DNA of 64,000 nt from Acidovorax sp. Root219 (GCF_001428665.1 NZ_LMIJ01000023.1:166727-230726), one strand, 5' to 3'. Positions 36,508-45,398 are shown, counted from the first letter of the stretch. A program made the numbers and translations. Notes: generated from the sequence alone by a model not told the origin.

Positions 36508-38961
36508 ATGTTCCCACAAGACCTGTTCCCGGGTGCACCGGATCCCCTGGTGCCCCCCACGCCCGCTGCACCATCGGCTGTACCGCCCCTGCTGGCCAAT
36601 CTCAACCCCGAGCAGCTTGCAGCCGTCACCCTGCCGGCGGGGCATGCGCTCATCCTGGCGGGCGCCGGCTCGGGCAAGACCCGGGTGCTCACCACCCGCA
36701 TCGCCTGGCTGCTGCAGAACGGCTATGCTACGCCCGGTGGCATCCTGGCCGTGACCTTCACCAACAAGGCCGCCAAGGAAATGGTGGCCCGCCTGTCGGC
36801 CATGCTGCCCGTGAATGTGCGCGGCATGTGGATAGGCACCTTCCACGGCCTGTGCAACCGGCTGCTGCGCGCGCACCACAAGCCCGCCGGCCTGCCGCAG
36901 TCGTTCCAGATCCTGGACACGCAGGACCAGCTCTCGGCCGTCAAGCGCCTGTGCAAGCAGCACAACGTGGACGACGAGCGCTTTCCGCCCAAGCAACTGG
37001 CCTACTTCATCTCCGGCTGCAAGGAGGAGGGCTTGCGCCCGGGCGACGTGCAGGCCAACGACAGCGACACGCGCAAGAAGATCGAGGTCTACCAGCTCTA
37101 CGAGGAGCAGTGCCAGCGCGAGGGCGTGGTGGATTTTGGCGAGCTCATGCTGCGCAGCTACGAGCTGCTGCGCGACAACGACCCCATTCGCGAGCACTAC
37201 CAGCGCCGCTTCGCGCACATCCTGGTCGATGAGTTCCAGGACACCAACAAGCTGCAGTACGCCTGGCTCAAGCAACTGGCCGGCAACGACAGCGGCGGGC
37301 GCTTCGAGGCGCGCGGCAGCGTGATCGCCGTGGGCGACGACGACCAGAGCATCTACGCCTTTCGCGGTGCGCGCGTGGGCAACATGGCCGACTTCGTGCG
37401 CGAGTTCGATGTGCAGCAACAGATCAAGCTCGAGCAGAACTACCGCAGCTACAGCAACATCCTCGACTCGGCCAACGCCCTGATCAGCCACAACAGCCGC
37501 CGCCTGGGCAAGAACCTGCGCACCACGCAGGGCCCCGGCGAGCCGGTGCGCGTGTACGAGGCCACCACCGACCTGGCCGAAGCGCAGTGGATGGTGGACG
37601 AGATCCGGCAGTTGGTGAAGAGCGACAGCTTCGAGCGCAAGGAGATCGCCGTGCTCTACCGCAGCAATGCGCAGAGCCGGGTGATCGAATCGGCGCTGTT
37701 CAACGCCAGCGTGCCCTACCGGGTGTATGGCGGCCTGCGCTTTTTCGAGCGCGCGGAAATCAAGCACGCGCTGGCCTACCTGCGCCTGTTGGAGAACCCG
37801 CACGACGACACCAGCTTTCTGCGCGTGGTCAACTTTCCGCCGCGCGGCATCGGCGCGCGCAGCATCGAGGTGCTGCAGGACGCCGCGCGCGCCGCCGGCT
37901 GCTCGCTGCACGACGGCGTGAGCGCCGTGCCCGGCAAGGCCGGGGCCAACCTGTCGGCCTTCGTCGCCATGGTCGACGTGCTGCGCGAGCAGACCGAGGG
38001 CATGAACCTGCGCAAGATCATCGAGCAGATGCTGCAGTCCTCGGGCCTGGTGGAGCATTTCCGTACCGAGAAGGAAGGCGCCGACCGCATCGAGAACCTG
38101 GAGGAACTGGTCAACGCGGCCGAGAGCTTCGTCACGCAGGAGGGCTTTGGCCGCGACGCCGTGGCACTGCCGGTGGACGAACTGCGCAACGACCGCCTGG
38201 GCCAGAGCCCGGCCAGCCAGGGCCTGGATCCCGATGCGCCGGTGGTGGACGAGCCCCTGCCCGCCGTGGCGGGCATCGTGGACTTCGACACCGGCGAAAC
38301 GCTGTCGCCCCTGGCCGCGTTCCTGACCCATGCGGCCCTCGAAGCCGGTGACAACCAGGCCCAGGCCGGGCAGGACGCCGTGCAGCTGATGACCGTGCAT
38401 GCCAGCAAGGGCCTGGAGTTCGATGGCGTGTTCATCGGTGGCATGGAAGAGGGCCTGTTCCCGCACGAGAACTCGGCCAACGAACGCGAGGGCCTGGAAG
38501 AAGAGCGCCGCCTGATGTATGTGGCCATCACCCGCGCGCGCAAGCGCCTGTACCTGAGCCATTCGCAGACACGCATGCTGCACGGCCAGACACGCTACAA
38601 CATCAAGAGCCGCTTCTTCGACGAGCTGCCCGAGGCGGCGCTCAAATGGATCACGCCCAAGCAGCAGGGCTTTGGCACCTATGCGCCCAATGCAGGCAGC
38701 AACCCGTTCGGCCAGCGCGACCGCAGCCCCTTCGGCTCCGGCCGCACGGAGCAGTTCGCCAGCCCGCCGGTGCCCGTGCAGAAGGCCGCGCCATCGCATG
38801 GCCTGCGCGTGGGGCTGGCCGTGTTCCACACCAAGTTCGGCGAGGGCAAGGTGCTGGCGCTGGAGGGCACGGGCGACGATGCGCGGGCCCAGGTGAGCTT
38901 TCCGCGCCACGGCACCAAATGGCTGGCGCTGTCGGTGGCCAAGCTCACGGTGGTGGACTGA
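36508..38961 (+). CDS. uvrD: UvrD/PcrA-type superfamily 1A DNA helicase
   Basis: 3'-5' DNA helicase acting in nucleotide excision and mismatch repair and in removing stalled complexes. The 817-residue protein has a Q motif (NLNPEQLAAV), Walker A AGAGSGKT (51-58), TFTNKAAKEM, motif II DEFQDTN (about 241-247), DDDQSIYAFRGA, NYRS, TVHASKGLEFD and VAITRARKRL. The C-terminus has the UvrD Tudor-like RNA-polymerase-binding module (HTKFGEGKVLALEG). Start 36508 begins the conserved N-terminus; upstream open sequence is antisense to the divergent gene. No linked repair gene is seen. Confidence 0.93.
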   Translation: MFPQDLFPGAPDPLVPPTPAAPSAVPPLLANLNPEQLAAVTLPAGHALILAGAGSGKTRVLTTRIAWLLQNGYATPGGILAVTFTNKAAKEMVARLSAMLPVNVRGMWIGTFHGLCNRLLRAHHKPAGLPQSFQILDTQDQLSAVKRLCKQHNVDDERFPPKQLAYFISGCKEEGLRPGDVQANDSDTRKKIEVYQLYEEQCQREGVVDFGELMLRSYELLRDNDPIREHYQRRFAHILVDEFQDTNKLQYAWLKQLAGNDSGGRFEARGSVIAVGDDDQSIYAFRGARVGNMADFVREFDVQQQIKLEQNYRSYSNILDSANALISHNSRRLGKNLRTTQGPGEPVRVYEATTDLAEAQWMVDEIRQLVKSDSFERKEIAVLYRSNAQSRVIESALFNASVPYRVYGGLRFFERAEIKHALAYLRLLENPHDDTSFLRVVNFPPRGIGARSIEVLQDAARAAGCSLHDGVSAVPGKAGANLSAFVAMVDVLREQTEGMNLRKIIEQMLQSSGLVEHFRTEKEGADRIENLEELVNAAESFVTQEGFGRDAVALPVDELRNDRLGQSPASQGLDPDAPVVDEPLPAVAGIVDFDTGETLSPLAAFLTHAALEAGDNQAQAGQDAVQLMTVHASKGLEFDGVFIGGMEEGLFPHENSANEREGLEEERRLMYVAITRARKRLYLSHSQTRMLHGQTRYNIKSRFFDELPEAALKWITPKQQGFGTYAPNAGSNPFGQRDRSPFGSGRTEQFASPPVPVQKAAPSHGLRVGLAVFHTKFGEGKVLALEGTGDDARAQVSFPRHGTKWLALSVAKLTVVD

Positions 38962-39209
38962 CCCGGCCACAGGCCGCCGTGCTCCTACACCCGTTCGGCG
39001 CAGGCTGTGGTAGCCGGGTGCGCAAAATGTAACTTTTCAGGGGAGGCCGTAGGGCCGTTCCAGCCGCGCCGGGCGGGGATGCGGCCTGTGCCGCTGCGCC
39101 GGCCCGGTTCCCCGGCGATGGCCGGAGTTCGAAACCCTTTCTTACAGGCATGGCCGATGGGCATCCAAGAATGGACGCCGATCCATCTGCACCAAGGGAA
39201 GTACCTGCC

Positions 39210-39815
39210 ATGAACCCCGGAACATCCGATTCCCTGTCCCGCGCTGCCCTGGCCGCTGCCTGCGTGCTCGCGCTGGCACTGGCCGGTTGCGACCGCGCGC
39301 CCAAACCCAAGGCCGATGAAGCGCCTGCCGCGGCGCCCGCCGCCCCTGCTGCGCCGGCCGGTCCGGCCCCTGTGTCGGCCGCTCCTGCGGTCGTTCCTGC
39401 CGCCACCACCGCACCCGCCGTGGCGGCCGCGGCCACCAGGAAGGTGCCGGTGGCACTACAAGGGGTTGCTTCGGCAGGGCTCACCGTGCGTGTCAAAGGC
39501 GTCGAGATCGGCGGCGATGCCACCGTGGTCGACGTCAGCATCTCCTTTGCCAACCGCATCACCAACACCACCATGCTGGCGCTGGCGGACACCTTCCTCG
39601 AGGACGAATCCGGGGCACGCCTGCACATCAAGCGGCCGGAAAACAACCGCAACATCTCGGTGCGCGAAGGCGAAACCCTGGACGGGCAACTGGTCTTCAT
39701 GGGCAGCGTACCCGTCAGTGCGCGCACCCTCAAGGTGGTGTTCAACGACGGCAACCAGGGCGACAACATAGTCGCTCCGGGCCTGACCATCAACCTGCCG
39801 TTGCAGGACGGCTGA
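39210..39815 (+). CDS. Lipoprotein with Ala/Pro linker and C-terminal beta domain, function unknown
   Basis: A 201-residue lipoprotein with lipobox LAGC; the lipidated Cys is residue 27. It is followed by an Ala/Pro/Val-rich linker of about 50 residues and a roughly 125-residue beta-rich domain (VRVKGVEIGGDATVVDVSIS and later strands) that looks immunoglobulin-like. ATG 39210 follows an AAGGGAAG ribosome-binding site. The stop overlaps the start of the OmpA-domain gene (TGATG), so the two products are made together and probably function together in the envelope. No family was recognised. Confidence 0.75.
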   Translation: MNPGTSDSLSRAALAAACVLALALAGCDRAPKPKADEAPAAAPAAPAAPAGPAPVSAAPAVVPAATTAPAVAAAATRKVPVALQGVASAGLTVRVKGVEIGGDATVVDVSISFANRITNTTMLALADTFLEDESGARLHIKRPENNRNISVREGETLDGQLVFMGSVPVSARTLKVVFNDGNQGDNIVAPGLTINLPLQDG

Positions 39816-40552
39816 TGGGACGCCGGCCTTCCGTGCGCGCCGTCCGGCAACGGCCCTTGCGCGTGGCCGTGCTCGCCGCGGCGGCGTTGCTGTGCGCGTC
39901 CCAGGCGCAGGCGCTGTCCGTCCAGCGCAGTCACCGCTCGCTCAAGGACGTTCCGACGCAGCTGGTCACCAATGCCGCGGCGCCTGCCACGGTGTTGCGA
40001 CCGCAGGCGGTGGGCGGCACGCTGGCTGCCGGCGGGCCCGAGACCCGCCTGGGCAGCAGCGCCCAGCCCGCCACGGCGCTGCGCCAGGCCGAGATCCCGC
40101 CGCAGCGGCTGGAGCTCACGCGCAGGCTGCTGTCCGAACTCCAGGCCCGCGAGACCCCCGAGCGTGCCATCTCCATCGACTTGCCCGCCGACGTGCTGTT
40201 CGATTTCGACAAGGCCGAACTGAGGCCCGACTCCAAAGGCCCTCTGGACAAGGCCGCCGAACTCATCCGGGGCTATCCGTCCGCACCGCTGCTCGTGGTG
40301 GGCCACACCGACGCCAAGGGCACGGATGCGTACAACGACCCGCTGTCCCAGCGCCGGGCCCAGGCCGTGGCCGACGCGCTGCGCGAGCGCACCCACCGCC
40401 AGGCGCAGACGCAGGGACTGGGCAAGCGCCAGCCCGTGGCGTCCAACACCACGCCCGAAGGGGGCGACGACCCGCAAGGCCGCCAGCGCAACCGGCGTGT
40501 GCAGATCCTGCTGCAGCCACCCTCGGCGGCGGACGTGGCGGCTGCGCGTTAG
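39815..40552 (+). CDS. OmpA-family periplasmic protein with peptidoglycan-binding domain
   Basis: A 245-residue secreted protein with a signal peptide (cleavage near SQAQA), a variable middle region and a C-terminal OmpA-like domain. The domain opens ISIDLPADVLFDFDKAELRPDS and contains VVGHTDAKGTDAYNDPLSQRRAQAV and a late RQRNRRVQI, the residues that grip diaminopimelate. There is no beta-barrel and no lipobox. Translation is coupled to the lipoprotein gene through TGATG. The pair may link a lipoprotein complex to the cell wall. The stop codon touches the left end of the inverted-repeat element. Confidence 0.85.
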   Translation: MGRRPSVRAVRQRPLRVAVLAAAALLCASQAQALSVQRSHRSLKDVPTQLVTNAAAPATVLRPQAVGGTLAAGGPETRLGSSAQPATALRQAEIPPQRLELTRRLLSELQARETPERAISIDLPADVLFDFDKAELRPDSKGPLDKAAELIRGYPSAPLLVVGHTDAKGTDAYNDPLSQRRAQAVADALRERTHRQAQTQGLGKRQPVASNTTPEGGDDPQGRQRNRRVQILLQPPSAADVAAAR

Positions 40553-40845
40553 CGCTCAGAACCTGTTCAAAGTCTTTTTGCAGCCGCGTTGGAGTGCAAT
40601 CGGGATGAGTGGATGCTTCGGATGCGCCGCATGGGCTCATGCCCATACAAGCAGCCGGGGCGCCAGGCACTTCAAGTTCATCGGCCGATTTCACTCCAAC
40701 CCTCCGGGCAAGTGCCTTGTCGGGCGGTCTGCGGCGTTGCGGCGCTTGCCAATAGCCGAGCTATTGGCTGCACCCCGCGCCTTGCATCCCATCCCGACAA
40801 GGCATTTGCGCGGCTCCAAAAAGACTTTGAACAGGTTCTCAGCGC
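40552..40845. repeat. MITE-like element with 29-bp terminal inverted repeats
   Basis: The ends (40552-40580 and 40817-40845) are inverted copies matching at 28 of 29 positions, centred on AGAACCTGTTCAAAGTC. Inside are a second inverted pair (TTGGAGTG(C/A)AATCGG near 40590 and 40690) and a perfect hairpin GCCAATAG-CCGAG-CTATTGGC (40748-40768). There is no coding capacity. The left end abuts the ompA-family stop codon, and the right end contains the stop codon of the DUF6985-like gene. Similar AGAACCTGTTCAAAG repeats are, from memory, dispersed in Comamonadaceae genomes. Confidence 0.72.
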
Positions 40846-41369
40846 AATGGGTGGTAGACCACATTCTCCAGCGCGGCATCGGCGTAGCTGTCGGCGTTGC
40901 TGAGGTGGCCATCGAACATGCCGACCTTGGTCACGCGCTCGCCATTTTTCAGCACGATCTGCAGGCCATGCTCCGGCTCCCAGTCGCAGCTGCATTCGAT
41001 CGACACGTAGATGCCCTGGTCGCCGTGAGGCCGGCGCGTCACGTAGAGCTCGTCGCCAAACTCGATGCAGTCCCACACAGCCTCCGGGCTGTCGATGGCA
41101 AGATAGTCTTCGTCCGAAGGATCTCGCTGTGAATTCACGTCCTCGCAGTACCTGAACAGCTCCTGCTGCACTGCCTCCAGGACGGAGACGTCCGCGGCCA
41201 GCAGCTTCCTGACGGCCGCGAGAAATTCCTCGGGCTTGTCATCGTCGTCGTAGCCTTCGAGGAAGATGGTGCATTCCTGGTTGCCGAGCATGGGTACTTC
41301 AATGGGCTCGCTGGCATAGCCGCCCACGTCTTCGTCCGGGGTGAATTCGCCGATTCCTGGAATGTTCAT
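40839..41369 (-). CDS. DUF6985-like acidic protein, function unknown
   Basis: Predicted cytoplasmic, strongly acidic protein of 176 residues beginning MNIPGIGEFTPDED, with a FLEGYDDDDKPEEF segment and an SIECSCDWEPEHGLQIVLKNG strand region. It resembles DUF6985 proteins by its opening motif, an identification from memory. A GTG at 41378 could add three residues; no ribosome-binding site supports either start. Base composition is lower in GC than its neighbours. The stop codon lies inside the terminal repeat of the adjacent element, which suggests the insertion shaped the gene end. Related acidic proteins sometimes act as toxin immunity proteins, but no toxin is nearby. Confidence 0.62.
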   Translation of the reverse strand: MNIPGIGEFTPDEDVGGYASEPIEVPMLGNQECTIFLEGYDDDDKPEEFLAAVRKLLAADVSVLEAVQQELFRYCEDVNSQRDPSDEDYLAIDSPEAVWDCIEFGDELYVTRRPHGDQGIYVSIECSCDWEPEHGLQIVLKNGERVTKVGMFDGHLSNADSYADAALENVVYHPLR

Positions 41370-41507
41370 GGGATGCACAGCCGTTGGTGGTGAGGCTGTG
41401 ATTTTCCCGGCACCCAGGCAGGTGTCAATGGTGCGGCGATCGTTCTTCCCGTTCCCCCTGGCATGGCGGCGCGGCGCGAGGCTGCGGTGCAGCCCGCCGC
41501 AGGGACA

Positions 41508-42482
41508 TCAATCCACCTTGATGTTGCGTGCCTTCACCACGCGGCTGTAGATGTCCGCGTCGCGGCGCACCATGGCAGCCATCTCGGTGCGCGTGACGCC
41601 CAGGGGCTCGCTGTGCAGCTCCTTGATGCGGCGCGAGAGATCGGGGTCCTTGCTCGCCTCGACCAGCAGTGCGTTGAAGCGGGTGAGGATGGGCTGCGGC
41701 GTGGCCGCAGGCGCCCAGATGCCGTGCCAGGACATCATCGAGAAGCCGGGCATCACCTCCGACAGCGTGGGCACATCGGGCAGGGCGGGATGGCGTGTGG
41801 GGCCCGAGTAGGCGAGCGCCTGTACCTTGCCGCTGCTGATCAGCTGGTAGCCGGTGGCGATTGGCTCCATCAGCGTGTCCACCTGGCCGCCCATGAGGTC
41901 GGCGATGGGGCTGGCGCGGTAGGGCACGTGCAGCATGTCAATGCCGACCTCGTCCTTGAGCGACTCCACGATCAGCTGCGAGGGGCTGCCCGCGCCGTAC
42001 GAGGCGTGCGAGTAGACACCCGGCTTGGCCTTGGCGGCGGCCACCAGGTCCTTGACGGTCTTGGCCGGGAACTTGTTGGTGGCGATCAGCACCAGGCCCT
42101 GGCGCATAGTGGTGGCCACGGGCACCAGGTCCTTGTCGGGGTCAAACGGCAGCTTGCTGTAGATGAAGGGGTTGATCGTGAACGCCGTGGACAGGTTGTA
42201 CACGAAGGTGTAGCCGTCCGCAGGCGACTTGGCCACTGCGTCCGAAGCCAGGTTGCCGGCCGTGCCAGGCCGGTTGTCGATCACCACCGGCACGCCGAGC
42301 TTCTTGCCCGCGTAGTCTCCGTACATGCGGGCGAAGATGTCGGGCGGCGTGCCGGGCGCAAAGCCCACCACGATCTTGATGGGCTTGTTCGGCCATTCCG
42401 CCCCCTGGGCCAGGGCCTTGCCGGCCAGCAAGGTACCGGCGGCCAGCACCAGCATCGTCTTCATCACCATTGTTCTGCGCAT
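41508..42482 (-). CDS. Bug-family (TctC-like) tripartite tricarboxylate transporter binding protein
   Basis: Periplasmic solute-binding protein of 324 residues with a signal peptide ending at KALAQ. Family features are WPNKPIKIVVGFAPGTPPDIFAR, NRPGTAGN, an SPADGYT segment and SYGAGSPSQL. Bug proteins bind carboxylates such as aromatic acids, glutamate and citrate. ATG 42482 has AGGAGAC 6 nt upstream. It is the last gene of the catabolic operon and the second of two Bug paralogues in a row. No TctA/TctB permease is present here, so it would need a partner elsewhere or act as a sensor. Confidence 0.92.
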   Translation of the reverse strand: MRRTMVMKTMLVLAAGTLLAGKALAQGAEWPNKPIKIVVGFAPGTPPDIFARMYGDYAGKKLGVPVVIDNRPGTAGNLASDAVAKSPADGYTFVYNLSTAFTINPFIYSKLPFDPDKDLVPVATTMRQGLVLIATNKFPAKTVKDLVAAAKAKPGVYSHASYGAGSPSQLIVESLKDEVGIDMLHVPYRASPIADLMGGQVDTLMEPIATGYQLISSGKVQALAYSGPTRHPALPDVPTLSEVMPGFSMMSWHGIWAPAATPQPILTRFNALLVEASKDPDLSRRIKELHSEPLGVTRTEMAAMVRRDADIYSRVVKARNIKVD

Positions 42483-42692
42483 TCTTGTCTCCTGTTGCGG
42501 GTTCATGCCCGCTTGTGTGGTCTGTTCGCTTCGCTCGTCTGCAGCGCAACGCCGCCATGGCGTGCATCGCACCGTGTGGGTCTGTCCGTCAATCGATGGC
42601 ATCACTCCTTTCGTGCCGGGCATGGCTGCGCCAGAGCCGCCGACTCCGGTGGGCGGGCTGTGGGAGGGGCATGCGTGGCTTGTCGGTCGCTA

Positions 42693-43649
42693 TCAGTCCA
42701 CCTGGGCGCCGGAGCGTTTCACTGCTTCGCCCCACTTGGCGACCTCGGCCGTGCCGAAGGTGGCCATCTCCGCTGCGTTCATGGCCGCGGATTCAATGCC
42801 CTGCGCGGCGAGCTTCTCGCGCACCTCGGCCTGGGCCAGCACGGCCTGCGTGGCATCGCGCAAGGTGTCGCGCTGCGCGGCCGGCATCGAGGCGGGCGCA
42901 TACAGCATGAACCACGCGACCAGGTCGAAATCCGCCACGCCCTGCTCGGCCAGCGTGGGCACGTCGGGCGCTGCCGCACTGCGTTTGGCGCTCGACGCGC
43001 CCAGGGCGCGCAGCTTGCCCGCACGGATGTGCGGCAGCACGGCGGCCGGGTGGTAGAACATGAACTGCACGTTGCCGCCCATCAGCTCGGTGAGCGCCTG
43101 CGCGCCGTCGCGGTAGGGCACGTGCACGAAGTCTTTCCCCAGGCGGATGTTCAGCGTCTCGCCCGCCAGGTGGCCCGAGGTGCCGTTGCCCGCCGAGGCG
43201 AAGCTCACGGATTTGCCACTGGCCTGGCGCAGGTCGGCCACGCCCTTCCACGGCGCGCTGGCCGGCACCACGAGCAGGGTGGGTGTGGCGCCTGCAAAGC
43301 CCAGCGGCACGAAGTCGCGCAGCGGCTGGTAGGGCAGCTTCTTGTACAGCGTGGGGTTGATGGCATGTGTGCCCACGGTGCCCATTAGCAGGGTGTTGGC
43401 ATCGGCACCCGCGCGCGCCACCATCTCGCTGCCGATGGTGCCTCCCGCACCGGGTTTGTTCTCTACGATCACCGTCTGCCCGAGTTGGCGGCCCAGGGCC
43501 TCGGCCAGCACCCGGCCCACGATGTCGGTCGAGGTACCGGCGGCAAAGGGCACGACCAGCTTGAGGGGGCGGCCGGTGCCCTGCGCGCTGGCAGCGCTGG
43601 CCAGCAGCGCCAGTGCTGTGGCGGCGATGAGCTGGCGGCGCTGCGTCAT
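42693..43649 (-). CDS. Bug-family (TctC-like) periplasmic substrate-binding protein
   Basis: A 318-residue secreted protein with a signal peptide (RRQLIAATALALLASAASAQ) and Bug motifs LKLVVPFAAGTSTDIVGR, ENKPGAGGTIGSE, and SAGNGTSGHLAGE. Its ATG overlaps the stop of the citrate-synthase-like gene by four bases, so it belongs to the catabolic operon. It differs clearly from the downstream Bug protein, so the two probably bind different acids or arose from an old duplication. The ligand is likely the compound degraded by the operon. Confidence 0.92.
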   Translation of the reverse strand: MTQRRQLIAATALALLASAASAQGTGRPLKLVVPFAAGTSTDIVGRVLAEALGRQLGQTVIVENKPGAGGTIGSEMVARAGADANTLLMGTVGTHAINPTLYKKLPYQPLRDFVPLGFAGATPTLLVVPASAPWKGVADLRQASGKSVSFASAGNGTSGHLAGETLNIRLGKDFVHVPYRDGAQALTELMGGNVQFMFYHPAAVLPHIRAGKLRALGASSAKRSAAAPDVPTLAEQGVADFDLVAWFMLYAPASMPAAQRDTLRDATQAVLAQAEVREKLAAQGIESAAMNAAEMATFGTAEVAKWGEAVKRSGAQVD

Positions 43650-44452
43650 GCTGCTTCTCCAAAGCCATCGGGCAGGCTGCCCTCGTACTGCAGTTCGCGC
43701 GTGGCCTGGTAGGACAAGGCAAAGCCGCTCGGCGTCTCGGCCTCTTCGGCCAGGTGAGCTATGAGCCCCGCTGTGCGCGCCAGGATGGGCACGCCGCGCA
43801 GCGACGCCACCGGGAAGCCCACGCCCATCAGCACCGCCGGGATCGCGGCCGAGACGTTCAGCCGCAGCTCCTTGCCGACGATACCGGGGATCACCTTCTC
43901 CAGTGCCAGCGCGATCTGCACGTAGCGCAGGTCGGCGCCGGCTTCGGTGGCCACGGCGATGAGCCGGCCCACGCGCGGGTCCACCTCCTTGTGCAGCGGG
44001 TGGCCATAGCCCGGGATGGAACGGCGCGCGGCCTTGAGCTCGGTGACCACGGCCGTGGCCGCATCGTCGAGCGTGGCGCCGGCATCCACCCGCGCCGCCA
44101 CGTCGGCGAACATGCGGCCTGCGGTTTCCGATGCGCCGAGGATCACCGAGCCGCAGCCCAGGATGCCGGCGGCCACCGCACCCTGCAAGGCATCGGGCGC
44201 GGCGGCAAAGGTCATGCGGCTGGCTTGCACGCTGGGCACCAGGCCGTGCTCGGCGATCGCCACCAGGGTGGCGTTGAGCACCGCGCTGCAGGCCGCGTCG
44301 GGCCGGCGGCCGGTGAGCAGCAGGAAGAAGTAGTCGGCGAACGGGATGTGGCCGATCAGGTCCTGGCACAGGTCCTCGCCGCGCACGACGATGGTGTGCT
44401 CGTTGGAGGTGCAGATGGCGGTGCGCGGGACGGTGGATTTTCCGATTTTCAT
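43646..44452 (-). CDS. Short citrate-synthase-like protein (citryl-CoA lyase type)
   Basis: A 268-residue member of the citrate synthase fold, lacking about a third of a full citrate synthase, as in citryl-CoA lyase-type proteins. Conserved parts are the active-site His region SIPGYGHPLHKEVDPR and NVSAAIPAVLMGVGFP, plus GCGSVILGASETAG near the middle. Such enzymes can cleave citryl-CoA or related hydroxyacyl-CoA esters to acetyl-CoA and an oxo acid. Placed beside a CoA-transferase and a ring-cleavage dioxygenase, it may perform the final cleavage of a CoA-activated ring-fission product. That role is inference. Confidence 0.82.
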   Translation of the reverse strand: MKIGKSTVPRTAICTSNEHTIVVRGEDLCQDLIGHIPFADYFFLLLTGRRPDAACSAVLNATLVAIAEHGLVPSVQASRMTFAAAPDALQGAVAAGILGCGSVILGASETAGRMFADVAARVDAGATLDDAATAVVTELKAARRSIPGYGHPLHKEVDPRVGRLIAVATEAGADLRYVQIALALEKVIPGIVGKELRLNVSAAIPAVLMGVGFPVASLRGVPILARTAGLIAHLAEEAETPSGFALSYQATRELQYEGSLPDGFGEAA

Positions 44453-44462
44453 GGAGCGGCTT

Positions 44463-45356
44463 TCAGGCGTTTTGCGGTTCGAGGCGGAAGTCGTAGTGCG
44501 CCGACCACCAGGGCGCGGCCTGTGCCGTGCCGTCCGGCGCCTGGCCGGCGGGGTGCTGCTCGAAGTCCACGATCAGGCTGGGGCGCACGCCGAACACCGC
44601 ATCCGACTCGATGTAGGGGCTGCCTGCCACGAAGAGGTGGGTGGTGACCGGGGCATGCCCAGTTGCGGAGACCATCATGTGGATGTGGCCGGGCCGGTTC
44701 GGGTGGCGGCCCATGCCGTCGAGCATGCGGCCCACGGGGCCGTCTACCGGCACGGGGTAGAAGCTCGGGCGGATGGACCAGAACCAGTAGCGGCCCTGGT
44801 CATCGGTGCGGACGCGTGCGCGCGCGGCCATGCCCGAGCCTTCCACCTGCATGTCGTACACGCCCTCGCCATCGCCCGACCAGATGTCGAGCAGCGCGCC
44901 CGCCAGCGGCTGGCCGTGCGTGTCGGTCACGCGGCCACTGTAGAAGGTGGGTTCGCCCTTGACGCCTGCGGACAGGTTGGCGCCCAGCGGCAGCTCGGGC
45001 GCGCCCTCCCAGTAGTAGGGGCCCTGCACCGTGGCCTCGGTGGCCTCGGTCATGCGCTGGCTGCCCTTGGCATGGGCGGTGGCACGCAGCTGGTCGAGCA
45101 TCACCACCATCATCGAGGCGCCCAGCGTGTCCGACAGCAGGATGAACTCCTGGCGTTGGCCGGTGCAGGCCTTGCCCACGGCGGTGAGGAACTCGATGCC
45201 CTGCATCCATTCCTCGGGCTTCAGGTCCACCTCGCGGATGAAGGCATGCAGGTGCGTGACCAGCGATTCCATGATCTGCGCGAAGCGCGGGTCGCTGGCG
45301 CCGTCCAGGCGCTGCAGCACGGCCTGGGTCAGCTCGTTTTCATTCGATGGGGTCAT
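44463..45356 (-). CDS. Intradiol ring-cleavage dioxygenase (hydroxyquinol/catechol 1,2-dioxygenase family)
   Basis: Non-haem Fe(III) enzyme that opens a catecholic ring between the hydroxyls. The 297-residue protein has the N-terminal helical dimerisation domain (about 1-100) and a catalytic beta-sandwich. All four iron ligands are visible: Y167 (DGEGVYDMQ), Y200 (SFYPVPVDGP), H224 and H226 (PGHIHM). The RTDDQGRYWFWSIRP and DAVFGVRPSL stretches are closest to hydroxyquinol 1,2-dioxygenases. AAGGAG lies 10 nt before the ATG. It is the second gene of the operon; no maleylacetate reductase, the usual companion, is seen. Confidence 0.9.
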   Translation of the reverse strand: MTPSNENELTQAVLQRLDGASDPRFAQIMESLVTHLHAFIREVDLKPEEWMQGIEFLTAVGKACTGQRQEFILLSDTLGASMMVVMLDQLRATAHAKGSQRMTEATEATVQGPYYWEGAPELPLGANLSAGVKGEPTFYSGRVTDTHGQPLAGALLDIWSGDGEGVYDMQVEGSGMAARARVRTDDQGRYWFWSIRPSFYPVPVDGPVGRMLDGMGRHPNRPGHIHMMVSATGHAPVTTHLFVAGSPYIESDAVFGVRPSLIVDFEQHPAGQAPDGTAQAAPWWSAHYDFRLEPQNA

Positions 45357-45398
45357 GGGTTCTTGTCTCCTTGTCTTTTCTTGGGGTCGGCTGGCGGG

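Noticed and set aside
36028-38970. 980-codon minus-strand open frame opposite uvrD
   Set aside because: Antisense to a complete helicase and overlapping the secreted CxxC gene in another frame; composition is shadow-like.
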